Origin: an uncultured Pseudanabaenaceae cyanobacterium
GTDB taxonomy: Bacteria; Cyanobacteriota; Cyanobacteriia; PCC-9006; JAAUQQ01
Direction: 5' to 3'
Assembly (NCBI GenBank): GCA_937949725.1
Contig: CALECT010000109.1
Location: 1 to 60,578 of the forward strand
DNA length: 60,578 bases
Every line of letters begins with the position of its first letter. Positions within the stretch are counted from its first letter, which is position 1. Below are positions 17,239 through 25,781 of the stretch, in pieces. The notes below the pieces were generated by a model, which was not told where the DNA came from, ran no database searches, and saw only the letters and a list, made by a program, of their open reading frames with translations. A program made the translations under genes and the position numbers.

Positions 17239-18678
17239 TCATGACTGCTTAAAGCGCTCCTTGGCTTCATCAAAGGCCGATCGCATCACCCCTTGAATTT
17301 TCTCAGGGTCCGGCGTCTTCCCCCCCATTAGATCGCCAAAATAAACGCAAGCGCCTTCTCCCAAAGCCCAGGTATAGGCTGCGGCCCAGGATGCTGCTAC
17401 AACACTTCCGAATATTGGAATAAACTTCACTAGCTCCCGCCCGATCGCCTGGGCCAGGAACCCCCCGGCAATGCTGCTAACGACACCACCTGCTTGGGAG
17501 GGACTCAAGGTTTGGCCGTAGAGCTTGCCCAGTAATCCCACCATGGAAGCCTGGAGGGCTGTGAGCACTGGCATGGTGGCGAAGGGCAGCGGCACGGCAG
17601 CGGCGGTGGCAGCCATGATGGAGAAGGCAGACATGTAGCGGCGGCCCACGTTGCGGTAGAGGCTGCCCAGTTGCTCATTGGCATCAGTTTGTTCGTTCAG
17701 CAACTGTTCTAGGGCACGGGATTCTGCTTCGGGGAGGAGTTCGGCGAGGCGATCGCGCAATTGCTCTAGTCCGTACAAGGCGGGGTGGTACTCATCCTCT
17801 TCTAGGGTGAAGTCCAGTAGCAGAGCCTGGTCATAGAGCCCGGTAAAGTCTTGCTGAATGGCCTCGAAGGCACGGGTTACTGCTTCAAAAGTTGGTGGAT
17901 AAGCAGGGTGATCCTCCTGGGGGCTGGGGTATAGCTCGTGGAGGCAGGTAACAGCTAGGAGGACGGGAATGGTTGGGTAGGTTTCCCGTAGGGTTTGGGC
18001 GATCGCTTTGAGGCTATCGGTGGCAAAGTCATTGATCTTCACCGTCAGAATCAGAATTCTTGCGCCTTGACCTTCGCTGTCTAATTCAGCAGTGAGTTCC
18101 CCTAGGATTTCCTCGGTGGACTGGCTGGCATCGCCGAGCCCAACGGTATCGGTGAAGATCAGCAGGGGCAGTTCATCGGAGGGATAGGCGTAGCGCTCGG
18201 TATGTTGGGTGTGGGGTCGGTAGCCCTGGCCGATGATTTCATCGGAAACTCCCGTGAGCCCTCGAACAATGGAGCTTTTGCCCGTTTGAGGCTTGCCAAT
18301 GAGCAGGGCTTCGGTGGTGGGTAGCTCGGCCCGAACAGTGGCGAGGATTTCGGCGACGCGGGCTTCACTGACGTTTAAGTTGTCGTTGAACCAGCCACTG
18401 GCGCTGGTCCCAACTTTTTGAATTTCTTCCAGGGGGAGGCGCTGTTGTAGCTCGTTTAGAGGTGTCTGGAGAGATTGCCCGAGGTGACGGCTCAGGGCTT
18501 GCCAATGCTCACTTTCCCCTGGCTTCTTGGGCCAGGGGCGTTTGCGGATGAGGCCCTTGAGCTTTTGCCAGGGGGCTTTGCGCTCGACTGGGCTGATGGA
18601 TTCTATGGCCTTGGGCTCCATTGGTGAGACTGGCGTGTCGTTAGAGCTAGGAGCGTTAGTGGAATTGTCTTCCGTCAT
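17239..18678 (-). CDS. Membrane-associated GTPase (dynamin/Era-like) with DUF697-like tail
   Basis: 479 residues, ATG at 18678. Walker A is GKPQTGKS near 133-140. A switch-like region contains HTQHTERYAYPSD, G3 is DTVGLGD, and LLAVTCLHEL stands where G4 (NKxD) would be, so base recognition is atypical. The C-terminal part has hydrophobic helices (MSAFSIMAATAAAVPLPFAT, SQAGGVVSSIAGGFLAQAIG, FIPIFGSVVAASWAAAYTWA), matching the DUF697 type that sits behind GTPase domains in cyanobacteria. It probably works at a membrane; the process is unknown. Monocistronic. Confidence 0.85.
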   Translation of the reverse strand: MTEDNSTNAPSSNDTPVSPMEPKAIESISPVERKAPWQKLKGLIRKRPWPKKPGESEHWQALSRHLGQSLQTPLNELQQRLPLEEIQKVGTSASGWFNDNLNVSEARVAEILATVRAELPTTEALLIGKPQTGKSSIVRGLTGVSDEIIGQGYRPHTQHTERYAYPSDELPLLIFTDTVGLGDASQSTEEILGELTAELDSEGQGARILILTVKINDFATDSLKAIAQTLRETYPTIPVLLAVTCLHELYPSPQEDHPAYPPTFEAVTRAFEAIQQDFTGLYDQALLLDFTLEEDEYHPALYGLEQLRDRLAELLPEAESRALEQLLNEQTDANEQLGSLYRNVGRRYMSAFSIMAATAAAVPLPFATMPVLTALQASMVGLLGKLYGQTLSPSQAGGVVSSIAGGFLAQAIGRELVKFIPIFGSVVAASWAAAYTWALGEGACVYFGDLMGGKTPDPEKIQGVMRSAFDEAKERFKQS

Positions 18679-19236
18679 GGCGTATTGGCCGAAGTCCTCA
18701 GCCTGATTATCGAGGCTGGATCATTGCCTGGCTAGGGGGCTTATCCGAATGCTGTGGGGTAGCATCACGAAACCTCATTGGTTGGGCTGGGGCGGCCAGG
18801 GGGCTGTTTTGTGAGTTGGGATACAAGTGTGGCCCTGTTAAAAATACCGTTTTAGCTAGAGTTCCATCACAAGATCTTCACATTGATTACTTAGGATGAG
18901 GCCATGACAAAAGATTAGAGACATCAAGTCATCTCTAGCGCTCCTGAACAGCCCCTGTTGTTCTTCTGAACGGATGATTGGAAACCTGCTTGCCACCGGT
19001 TCGATCTCTCTCTTATTTGTTGTTTTGCCAGTGCCAACGAGCTGATGCTGAACCAACTAAAGCCTGCATGGACTCAGGTCTTTAGGATCTTGGAACTCGG
19101 TCACTCTACAATCTGCCAACGTCCTGCAATGGATGTGTGACAAGCGCCTCTTATTCTTTGCTGAACGACAGCTTGGCACCTGTCCCCCAACATTTTCTAC
19201 AACTAATCTTGCAATTATTTTGTTGAGTAGAGACCC
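18679..19236. other. Intergenic region upstream of the small 60-aa gene
   Basis: Apart from the regulatory site at 18865-18897, no gene is evident. A promoter there would make a ~330-base leader for the gene at 19237 or a separate short RNA; no terminator hairpin is clear between them. Confidence 0.5.
18865..18897 (+). promoter_or_regulatory. Direct-repeat regulator site A with -10 box
   Basis: Read on the minus strand it is TGTGAAGATCTTGTGA: two TGTGA half-sites with an 11-bp period. Read on the plus strand, the CACATTG end is followed by six bases and TAGGAT (18892-18897), a -10 box. Sites E and F have the same geometry, which implies an activator overlapping the -35 region and rightward transcription. 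Confidence 0.7.
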
Positions 19237-19419
19237 ATGAACCTTGACCAAGCTCCCACTGCAGCAGCCTCCTATACCCGTACGTTAATCGCTCGGGGTT
19301 GTCCCCCAAGGCTTGCTGTTTTGGCCGGTAATCTCTTGGCTCGCACTGATGATGCTCTGGAATATACCCGTCAAGAAAAAGAGCTGATTGGTCGAGCCTA
19401 TGGCTCTTTGGCTCGATAG
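19237..19419 (+). CDS. Small protein of unknown function
   Basis: 60 residues, ATG at 19237, beginning MNLDQAPTAAASYTRTLIAR and ending RAYGSLAR. It contains one cysteine, no membrane segment, and two likely amphipathic helices. I recall similar short cyanobacterial proteins but no function. Site A lies 340 bases upstream and points towards it. The ribosome-binding site is weak. Confidence 0.55.
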   Translation: MNLDQAPTAAASYTRTLIARGCPPRLAVLAGNLLARTDDALEYTRQEKELIGRAYGSLAR

Positions 19420-19573
19420 GGCGGCTTGGGTGAGCTTGCATTGAGGGCAACGCGAGGTGCACGAGTAGAGACGACCTAGCTTTGTTTAAATCGACTCTTA
19501 ATCATTTAGGGTTGATTGTGAGGTTGTTCTATTCGTCACGCAGCATGGCATGAGCCTGGGGAGTTGCTTCATC

Positions 19574-22057
19574 ATGAATGCTTTGCAAGCGCTATTTCTG
19601 TTCCCTGCCTATATTCCCCATGGCCATTGCTATCTCTGGCAGCGAAATTTAGTCGGCCTTCATGTGTTGTCGGATGGGTTGATTGCGATCGCCTATTTCT
19701 CCATCCCACTGATGCTGATCTACTTTGTGCGTAAGCGGGAGGATATTCCCTTTCGCGGCATTTTTATTTTATTTAGCCTTTTCATCATCAGCTGTGGGAC
19801 GAGCCACTTATCTGCGATCTGGACCCTGTGGTATCCGACCTACTGGTTCGAAGGAGGCATTAAGGCGATTACGGCTTTGGTTTCTCTGTACACCGCCCTG
19901 AGCCTAGTTCCGATTCTTCCCCAAGCCCTGGCTTTACCCTCTCCCGAGAAGCTTCAGCAGATTAATCAGACGCTTGCTAGTCAGGTCGAAGAGCGCAAGC
20001 AAGCTGAAGCAGCGCTGCAATATCAGCTGGACTTTGATCGATTAATTGCGGGCATCTCAACTCGATTTATCAACTTAAACTTTGAGGAGATTGATGCGGG
20101 GATTGAGCAGGCGTTACAGGAAATTGCTCAGTTTCACCAAGTGGACACGAGTTATGTGATGACGTTTGAGGGGGATCGTTTCAGCATGACCCATGAATGG
20201 GTTGCTGACGGACAGTTTCCCAAGATCGAACAAGTGCAGGCTGTTCCCCTGGCCCAATTTCCTTGGGCCAGTCAACAGCTCATAGCTGGAGATATTTTGT
20301 ATGTCCCCGCTGTGGACCAATTGCCGCCTGAAGCAGCGGTGGATCAGCAAAACTGGAGGCAGTTTGGGCTGAAATCTTTGGTGGGCGTCCCCCTCCTCAT
20401 GCAGGAGAAAACCCTGGGGTGGGTCGGATTTGCATCCTTTGAGAGCGAGAAGCAATGGTCTGAGAGCTCGATCCAACTGCTGAAGTTTTGTGGGGAGATT
20501 TTGACCAATGCGTTGCGGCGGCAGAGATCTGAACGACAGCTACGACAGTTGAATCAGGAGCTGGAAGAGCGGGTGGCAGAGCGCACCGCAGCGTTGCAGA
20601 AAAGTGAGCAGCGCTTTCGCTCCCTGTTTGAATCGGCACCTGACTTTATCCATGTTTTGGATACCCAGGGGGTGATCCAGCAGGTCAATCCCACGGTGGT
20701 TCAGCGCTCGGGCTTTAGCGAGACTGAGCTGGCGGGGCAACCGCTGAGTCGTTTCTTGTCCCCCCAAACCCAGATGACTTGTGATGAGGAGTTTCAGCGG
20801 TTGCTTGACGAGGGACAGCGCCGCCAAGAAATGGAATTTGTCTATAAGGACGGCACGGTGCGGACGATGGATTGTGCCTCCACGGTGGTGGCGGGGGAAG
20901 AGAACCGCGAGCCCTATGTCTTAGTTCTCCAGCGGGATGTGAGTGAACGCAAACGGGCTGAAGCAACTTTGCAAGAAGCAGAGCGGCGCTGGCGATCGCT
21001 GTTGGAAAATGTGCGTTTACTGGTGGTGGGGCTGGACCAGGAGGGACGGGTTGACTACGTCAATCCCTACGGCCTAGAGCTAATGGGCCATGACTCTGCT
21101 GAATTAATGGGTCAAGACTGGTTTGAATCCTGCGTGCCCCATGGCCAAGCGGAGCAGACTAAGCAGGCCTTTCAGTCCCTCTATGCTGCTCCAACGGATA
21201 TTTCGCCCTATTACACCAACCCTGTTAAAACCCATGGCGGTAACGAGCGGTTGATTGCTTGGAACACCACTCGACTCAAAGATGTGGATGGTACGATCAC
21301 CGGCACCATGAGTATTGGTGAAGATATTACCGAGCGCTACGCCCTACAGCTGATGAAAGATGAGTTCATCTCGGTGGTCAGCCATGAACTGCGGACTCCC
21401 CTGACGTCCATCCACGGCGCGCTGGATTTGCTCAATACTGGCGTTGTACCTGTGACCTCGGGCCGGGGCCAGCATGTGCTTAACATTGCTGCAGATAATG
21501 CCAGCCGCTTGGTGCGCTTAGTGAACGACATCCTGGAGCTAGAGCGGCTGGAGTCCGGCAAAATCCAACTGGTCATTGAGGAGGTCGAGACAACGGAGCT
21601 GACTCGCCGGGCGGAGGAGTTGATGCTGGTTCTGGCGGAGCGCTCCCAAGTGCAGCTCAAGATTGTGGATCCGGGGTTGGCTCTGCAAGCTGATGGCGAT
21701 CGCCTCATCCAGGTCTTAACCAACTTGATCGATAACGCCATCAAGTTTTCCGAGCCCGATGGGCAAGTTCTGGTCACTGTAGAGTCTTCAATGGCCGTAG
21801 GAGCTGAGTTGGAGCCCAGTCTGTTATTTCAGGTGAAAGATCAAGGACGCGGTATTCCTCAACAGCAGCTAGATCACATTTTTGAGCGGTTTCAGCAGGT
21901 TGATGCCTCCGATTCCCGTAGTAAGGGAGGCACGGGGCTAGGATTGGCGATTTGCCGCAGCATTGTGCTCCAGCATGGTGGGCAAATTTGGGTCGAAAGC
22001 CAGGAAGGGGAGGGGAGTTGTTTCCGGTTCACGATTCCGATCCATGGCTTGGTGTAA
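19574..22057 (+). CDS. Ethylene-receptor-like sensor histidine kinase (GAF, two PAS)
   Basis: 827 residues from the ATG at 19574, chosen because GGGGAG lies 10 bases upstream; an ATG at 19550 adds eight residues. The first ~110 residues are a three-helix membrane domain like plant ETR1: GLIAIAYFSIPLMLIYFV and FIISCGTSHL. With this start D34, Y41, C74 and H78 keep exactly the spacing of ETR1 D25, Y32, C65 and H69, the last two of which bind copper for ethylene. Next come a coiled coil, a GAF domain (about 155-310, no chromophore cysteine), two PAS domains, HisKA (VVSHELRTPLTS, His near 603) and a complete HATPase (NLIDNAIKFS, DQGRGIP, GGTGLGLAI). No receiver is fused. It ends at the terminator at 22136. 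Confidence 0.93.
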   Translation: MNALQALFLFPAYIPHGHCYLWQRNLVGLHVLSDGLIAIAYFSIPLMLIYFVRKREDIPFRGIFILFSLFIISCGTSHLSAIWTLWYPTYWFEGGIKAITALVSLYTALSLVPILPQALALPSPEKLQQINQTLASQVEERKQAEAALQYQLDFDRLIAGISTRFINLNFEEIDAGIEQALQEIAQFHQVDTSYVMTFEGDRFSMTHEWVADGQFPKIEQVQAVPLAQFPWASQQLIAGDILYVPAVDQLPPEAAVDQQNWRQFGLKSLVGVPLLMQEKTLGWVGFASFESEKQWSESSIQLLKFCGEILTNALRRQRSERQLRQLNQELEERVAERTAALQKSEQRFRSLFESAPDFIHVLDTQGVIQQVNPTVVQRSGFSETELAGQPLSRFLSPQTQMTCDEEFQRLLDEGQRRQEMEFVYKDGTVRTMDCASTVVAGEENREPYVLVLQRDVSERKRAEATLQEAERRWRSLLENVRLLVVGLDQEGRVDYVNPYGLELMGHDSAELMGQDWFESCVPHGQAEQTKQAFQSLYAAPTDISPYYTNPVKTHGGNERLIAWNTTRLKDVDGTITGTMSIGEDITERYALQLMKDEFISVVSHELRTPLTSIHGALDLLNTGVVPVTSGRGQHVLNIAADNASRLVRLVNDILELERLESGKIQLVIEEVETTELTRRAEELMLVLAERSQVQLKIVDPGLALQADGDRLIQVLTNLIDNAIKFSEPDGQVLVTVESSMAVGAELEPSLLFQVKDQGRGIPQQQLDHIFERFQQVDASDSRSKGGTGLGLAICRSIVLQHGGQIWVESQEGEGSCFRFTIPIHGLV

Positions 22058-22135
22058 CCTATCCAGGCACAGCAATCCAGCCGACTCAATGACGCCTCAA
22101 TTTCTCCCTGGTGATATCTGTAAATCTCATCCCTA

Positions 22136-22176
22136 TAGAAAAGGGACAGCCTAAAAAATAAGCTGTCCCTTTTCTA
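22136..22176. terminator. Bidirectional intrinsic terminator
   Basis: TAGAAAAGGGACAGC (22136-22150) pairs with GCTGTCCCTTTTCTA (22162-22176), 15 bp with an 11-base A/T-rich loop and T-runs on both strands. It serves the kinase gene from the left and the small RNA from the right. Confidence 0.85.
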
Positions 22177-22316
22177 CACATTGCCTAACCTTTATAAGCT
22201 GGCTTTAAGGTCAGCATGGAAGGCGATTTTTATACAACGGTTTTATCACAGTAAGTCAGCCTTTGTATTGCCTCAAAAAGAGGTTTGGCCGACGGGATTT
22301 AAACGGTCTTTGTTTC
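22136..22316 (-). ncRNA. Candidate small RNA 1 (paralogue of the one at 23118-23305)
   Basis: Site B and its -10 box (22324-22329) predict leftward transcription from about 22316 to the terminator ending near 22136, ~180 nt. No open frame is conserved with its paralogue. Most of its length aligns with the second RNA; the best block, in RNA sense, is GTTTAAATCYCGTYGGCCAA followed by ACCTCYTTTTGAGG and ACTTACTG. CCTC and GAGG can pair around a five-base loop. The start is inferred from promoter geometry, not seen directly. It could instead be an unusual leader, but no coding sequence follows before the terminator. Confidence 0.65.
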
Positions 22317-22323
22317 CTTCTTT

Positions 22324-22357
22324 ATTAAAGGGAAACAATGTGAAGATCTTGTGAATA
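22324..22357 (-). promoter_or_regulatory. Direct-repeat regulator site B with -10 box (small RNA 1)
   Basis: TGTGAAGATCTTGTGA on the plus strand, so the implied promoter points left. In that direction CACATTG is followed by six bases and TTTAAT (complement of 22324-22329). Confidence 0.7.
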
Positions 22358-22436
22358 ACCTATTCGTAGATAAGAAGTGATGATCCAGAAGGACTGAAAA
22401 TCGCCTTGAAGCTGTCGATTAATGGGGCTCGACAGA

Positions 22437-22691
22437 TTACGAATGGAGGACTTCAGGAGGATGTGGCTCTAAGCTCGCGGCGAGCCGGAGTTGTTCAACG
22501 TTGAGGTTTTGCACGGCTTTCCTTAGGGACTGGATTCGCTCTAAGGTCACGGCATTGACTTGGGATTTCTCCCCAATGCTATGGCAGTTGCCTAGCGTCG
22601 CGGCTAGCGCCCACTGTAAAGCAGTTGTTTGTTCCCGCAGTATCCGAATCTCTTCTTGGCAATCCATTGAAACCTGTTGATAAGTTGACAT
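22437..22691 (-). CDS. Small helical protein of unknown function under site C
   Basis: 84 residues, ATG at 22691. The sequence (MSTYQQVSMDCQEEIRILRE ... LERIQSLRKAVQNLNVEQLR) is almost wholly helical with heptad-like leucines, so a coiled-coil or dimer is likely. There is no signal peptide or membrane segment and no family I can name. Its promoter is probably site C, 75-107 bases upstream, placing it in the same regulon as the two candidate small RNAs that flank it. Confidence 0.7.
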   Translation of the reverse strand: MSTYQQVSMDCQEEIRILREQTTALQWALAATLGNCHSIGEKSQVNAVTLERIQSLRKAVQNLNVEQLRLAASLEPHPPEVLHS

Positions 22692-22764
22692 TAACGACTT
22701 CTTGGAAAACTTCTGTCATTTAGGCAGATTCCAGAGAGCGTCAGTGTGGACTTTGTACAGGTCT

Positions 22765-22798
22765 ATTAAAGTCAAACAATGTGAGGATTTTGTGATGT
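22765..22798 (-). promoter_or_regulatory. Direct-repeat regulator site C with -10 box
   Basis: TGTGAGGATTTTGTGA on the plus strand; promoter reads left. CACATTG, six bases, then TTTAAT (complement of 22765-22770). The predicted start is about 65 bases before the ATG of the 84-residue gene. Confidence 0.72.
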
Positions 22799-22895
22799 TT
22801 GGGCTAGAGGGCGCTGGTCATCCCGTGGGAACGTCCATTTGCGAGCTGTGAGTTTCGGAGATTCTAGGGCAACGCAGTTGAACTGCGGTTAATTC

Positions 22896-23097
22896 AACCT
22901 GAGTTCGACAAATTTAAGGCTGGCTTGGCTCTGCCGCCGTGAGCTAAAGTTCACGGCTAAAAACTCCAGTCCGTTAAAACAGACTGAATAGACTTCCAGC
23001 GAGGGTTGCAGCCCACTTTAGTGGGCTTTTGCTCTTCGGTTGGGAGTTTATTCCTAGCCCGCTTCGCAAGTGCTTTTCGAGCTGTCGAACTCAGGTT
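22896..23097. mobile_element. MITE copy 1, 15-bp inverted ends, AATTC target duplication
   Basis: The end AACCTGAGTTCGACA (22896-22910) is perfectly inverted at 23083-23097, and AATTC is repeated on both sides (22891-22895 and 23098-23102). 202 bp, no coding capacity; an internal hairpin GCCCACTTTAGTGGGC is present. The same ends bound the element at 48692-48856. Confidence 0.85.
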
Positions 23098-23117
23098 AAT
23101 TCAGATCAATGAATCCT

Positions 23118-23167
23118 CATAAAGAAAGGGCTGCTCTAACTTCAGTTAGAGCAGCCCTTTCTTTATG
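23118..23167 (-). terminator. Intrinsic terminator of small RNA 2
   Basis: A 23-bp perfect stem with a TTCA loop; the core is AAAGGGCTGCTCTAAC. One of the strongest hairpins in the window. Confidence 0.85.
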
Positions 23168-23305
23168 TCGGTTAGCCTATATAGTCTGACTGCAAGAGTC
23201 AGTGTGGCTAGTGGAATTTATACGAGAACTAATCAGTAAGTTAGCCATTTTGTAAATCCTCAAAAGGAGGTTTGGCCAACGAGATTTAAACAGTGAACTT
23301 ATGTC
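23118..23305 (-). ncRNA. Candidate small RNA 2 (paralogue of the one at 22136-22316)
   Basis: Site D predicts leftward transcription from about 23305. The RNA would end at a 23-bp perfect hairpin, 23118-23140 with 23145-23167 and a TTCA loop, followed by T-rich sequence. Length ~190 nt. It matches small RNA 1 over most of its length, including GGCCAAACCTCCTTTTGAGG in RNA sense. That block contains ACCTCCTTTT, which is complementary to Shine-Dalgarno sequences. A 23-codon frame (MANLLISSRIN...) exists here but its start codon is missing in the paralogue, so a non-coding role is preferred. Confidence 0.68.
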
Positions 23306-23312
23306 CGAATTC

Positions 23313-23345
23313 ATTCAACCGCATACAATGTGAAGATCTTGTGAA
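23313..23345 (-). promoter_or_regulatory. Direct-repeat regulator site D with -10 box (small RNA 2)
   Basis: TGTGAAGATCTTGTGA on the plus strand; promoter reads left. CACATTG is followed by seven bases and TTGAAT (complement of 23313-23318), one base longer than at the other sites. It also lies 220 bases upstream of the divergent regulator gene at 23561. Confidence 0.65.
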
Positions 23346-23560
23346 TAGACTTTTGCCAATACGAGTAATTGAAAGCTATCAAGTGAAGGTTTGGCTGGAT
23401 TAAATGTATTGGAGGCTCGCAATTTCCAGGGTTTTGCAGTGGGATTCAACATTAAGCAAACGACCTTGTCCCATTGAAAAGACATATAACTTCATCTTTC
23501 GTAGTGGATCTGTGAGTTTTCTAGACGGATACTTAAAAGAAGCTAAATAATTTGGCTCCC

Positions 23561-25576
23561 ATGAAGATCTTGGTTGTTGAAGATGACGAAGCCTTTTCTG
23601 CGTTAGTGCAAACTGCTCTAGAAGCACAGCATTATCAAGTGGACCGGGTGACTGATGCCCAATCTGGGTGGGATTGGTTGGATGCCTATGAATACGATTT
23701 GATCCTGTTGGATTTGGTCTTGCCTGGCGAATCTGATGGGCTGTGCTTTTGCCGGGAACTGCGGGCTAAGGGGAATCTCACACCAGTGCTATTGATGACG
23801 GCTAATGAAGCCCAGTCCATCAAGGTTCAGGGATTAGATGCGGGTGCCGATGATTATTTGGTTAAGCCCTTTGATTGGAATGAGTTACTGGCAAGGGTTC
23901 GAGCCCTGTTGCGCCGGGGGCAGGATTCCCTGTCTCCCCTACTGGTTTGGGGAAGGTTAGAGCTGGATCCCAGCAGTTGTGAGGTGGTTTGTCTGGCCAA
24001 GACGAGTGAGGTTGGCACTGGGGCAGATGGCCAGCGGTTGCTCTCCCTCACGGCGAAGGAATATAGCCTGCTGGAATTGTTGTTACGCAATCCCCACCGC
24101 ATTTTCAATGCAGGTGCCCTCTTGGACCGTCTTTGGGATTCTGAGGAAGCGCCATCAGAAAATGCAGTGCGGGCCCATATTAAGGGCCTGCGTCGCAAGC
24201 TCAAACAGGCTGACGTGGGAGATCCCGTTGAAACGGTCTATGGCTTGGGCTATCGCCTACGGGAAGCCCCACCTGCTCCAGAGGAGTCTGCTGGAGGGGA
24301 GCGGTCTGGACTAGTTGAGGTCGCAGCTTCCCCATTAGGACAGTCTGCTCCAGAGCCCTTTCAGAAGCAGCTAGAGCGAGTCTGGCAGCGGGCCAGGAAG
24401 ACCTATTTAGACCAAGTGACTGCTCTGGATGGCATGGTGGAACGCTTGCAGGCGCAGCCTGCTGTATCCCCTCAATCCTTGGCTCCAGAGGATTGGCAGC
24501 AAATGCGTCGCCAGGCCCATAGCCTTAAGGGGGGGCTGGGTAGCTTTGGGCTCCATGGGGCAGCGGCAGTGGCGGCTCAGCTTCAGAATTTAGTCGAGCC
24601 AGAGCTTGATGCTGAGGCGGGCGAGGGCAATGGCATTGGGGAGACTGTGCCCTCTAGTGGAGAGCTCCATGGACTTTTGGCTCAGCTGCGTCAGGCCCTG
24701 GAGGGGGCTGCTACCCTCCAGTTGGACCCCCTGGAGGCAGAGCCCTTAGAGCCTCTAGGTCAATGCTGGCTGGCCACGGCGGATATCCCTCTGTTTGAGC
24801 GTTTATCTGCGATCGCCCTCACTCAGGGCATCACCTTGGAGCGCCTGTCTCCCGAGGATTCTCTGGAACAGTGCTTGTTGCCTCGGGAAGATGGCTTGTC
24901 CGAAGGGGGAGGCGCGTTGCCCCAGCTGGTCCTTTGGGATTTTGCGACGGCCCCAGCCTTGGCGGTCGAGCGTTTGAGGGGGTTGCCCTGGATTGCATTG
25001 AGTGAGGGAGAGTCTTTGAGTCAGAGGGTTCAAGCGGCCCAAGGGGGCAGTCGTTCCTGCGTAGATCGCCAAGCGAGCAGTGACGTGATCTTAGGTGCGA
25101 TTTCGGAGCAGTTGCGGCTGTTAGGCCAAAAGCAGCTGGGGGCGGCGAAGTTGCTGGCGGTGGATGATGATGCGGCGTTATTGACGCTGCTGGAAGGAAT
25201 GTTGCAGCCCTGGGGCGTTCAATTGACTCTGCTGAACCAGCCAGAGCACTTTTGGCAAGTGCTCCAGCAAACCCAGCCGGATCTACTGATTCTTGATGTG
25301 GAGATGCCGGGGATTAATGGTTTGGACCTCTGCCGAGTGGTGCGCCAAGACCCCCAATGGTGTCGATTGCCGATTCTGTTCCTCTCGGCTCGGCGGGATG
25401 GCGCTCTACTGGAACAGTTATTTGCCCTAGGGGCCAATGACTTTCTTAGTAAGCCCGTGACTGGAGATATGCTGGTGGCTCGGGTCCGTCATTGCTTGGA
25501 GCAGTCTGAATTCGAAAAATCCTTGTCTGGAGCTATTGACGAGGCTGGGGGACAGTCCCAGGTGCCGCTATCGTGA
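23561..25576 (+). CDS. OmpR/PhoB-type response regulator: REC-winged helix-Hpt-REC
   Basis: 671 residues from the ATG at 23561 (MKILVVEDDE); an in-frame TTG adds three residues. Receiver 1 spans 1-120 with D51 in LLDLVLP and K in LVKPF. A winged-helix DNA-binding domain of the OmpR class follows at about 130-235 (LTAKEYSLLELLLRNPHRIF, AVRAHIKGLRRKL, VYGLGYRL). An Hpt domain has RRQAHSLKGGLGSFGL, His near 319. A region at about 410-500 looks like a decayed receiver, and a complete receiver closes the protein (LLAVDDDAALL, LLILDVEMPG near 576, FLSKPV). OmpR-class proteins bind direct repeats with about 11-bp spacing, as in sites A-F, so it is the best local candidate regulator; this is inference. 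Confidence 0.93.
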   Translation: MKILVVEDDEAFSALVQTALEAQHYQVDRVTDAQSGWDWLDAYEYDLILLDLVLPGESDGLCFCRELRAKGNLTPVLLMTANEAQSIKVQGLDAGADDYLVKPFDWNELLARVRALLRRGQDSLSPLLVWGRLELDPSSCEVVCLAKTSEVGTGADGQRLLSLTAKEYSLLELLLRNPHRIFNAGALLDRLWDSEEAPSENAVRAHIKGLRRKLKQADVGDPVETVYGLGYRLREAPPAPEESAGGERSGLVEVAASPLGQSAPEPFQKQLERVWQRARKTYLDQVTALDGMVERLQAQPAVSPQSLAPEDWQQMRRQAHSLKGGLGSFGLHGAAAVAAQLQNLVEPELDAEAGEGNGIGETVPSSGELHGLLAQLRQALEGAATLQLDPLEAEPLEPLGQCWLATADIPLFERLSAIALTQGITLERLSPEDSLEQCLLPREDGLSEGGGALPQLVLWDFATAPALAVERLRGLPWIALSEGESLSQRVQAAQGGSRSCVDRQASSDVILGAISEQLRLLGQKQLGAAKLLAVDDDAALLTLLEGMLQPWGVQLTLLNQPEHFWQVLQQTQPDLLILDVEMPGINGLDLCRVVRQDPQWCRLPILFLSARRDGALLEQLFALGANDFLSKPVTGDMLVARVRHCLEQSEFEKSLSGAIDEAGGQSQVPLS

Positions 25577-25781
25577 GGTGGCAATGGGAAAGGGATGTTT
25601 TCCCATTCAGTGGTGAGCGGTTCAACGGCTGGCTAGCGCTGTGTCCTATGAGATGGGTCAGGGGAACTAGGTTGTTGGCACTGCTGGTGCATGGGTTCTG
25701 AGCTGGCTTGCCGCGTTTTGATGTGTTGTTTCCTGTTGTGTGTTGATTTCGGCCTGTCCCCGTATTGCTCCTAGGGTGTCT

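Noticed and set aside
18856..19056. Minus-strand frame of 66 codons
   Set aside because: It reads through regulatory site A against the inferred promoter and shows no protein-like features.
23400..23627. Minus-strand frame of 75 codons overlapping the regulator start
   Set aside because: It lies over the clear REC start of 23561 and lacks a start signal; the site D promoter begins after it.
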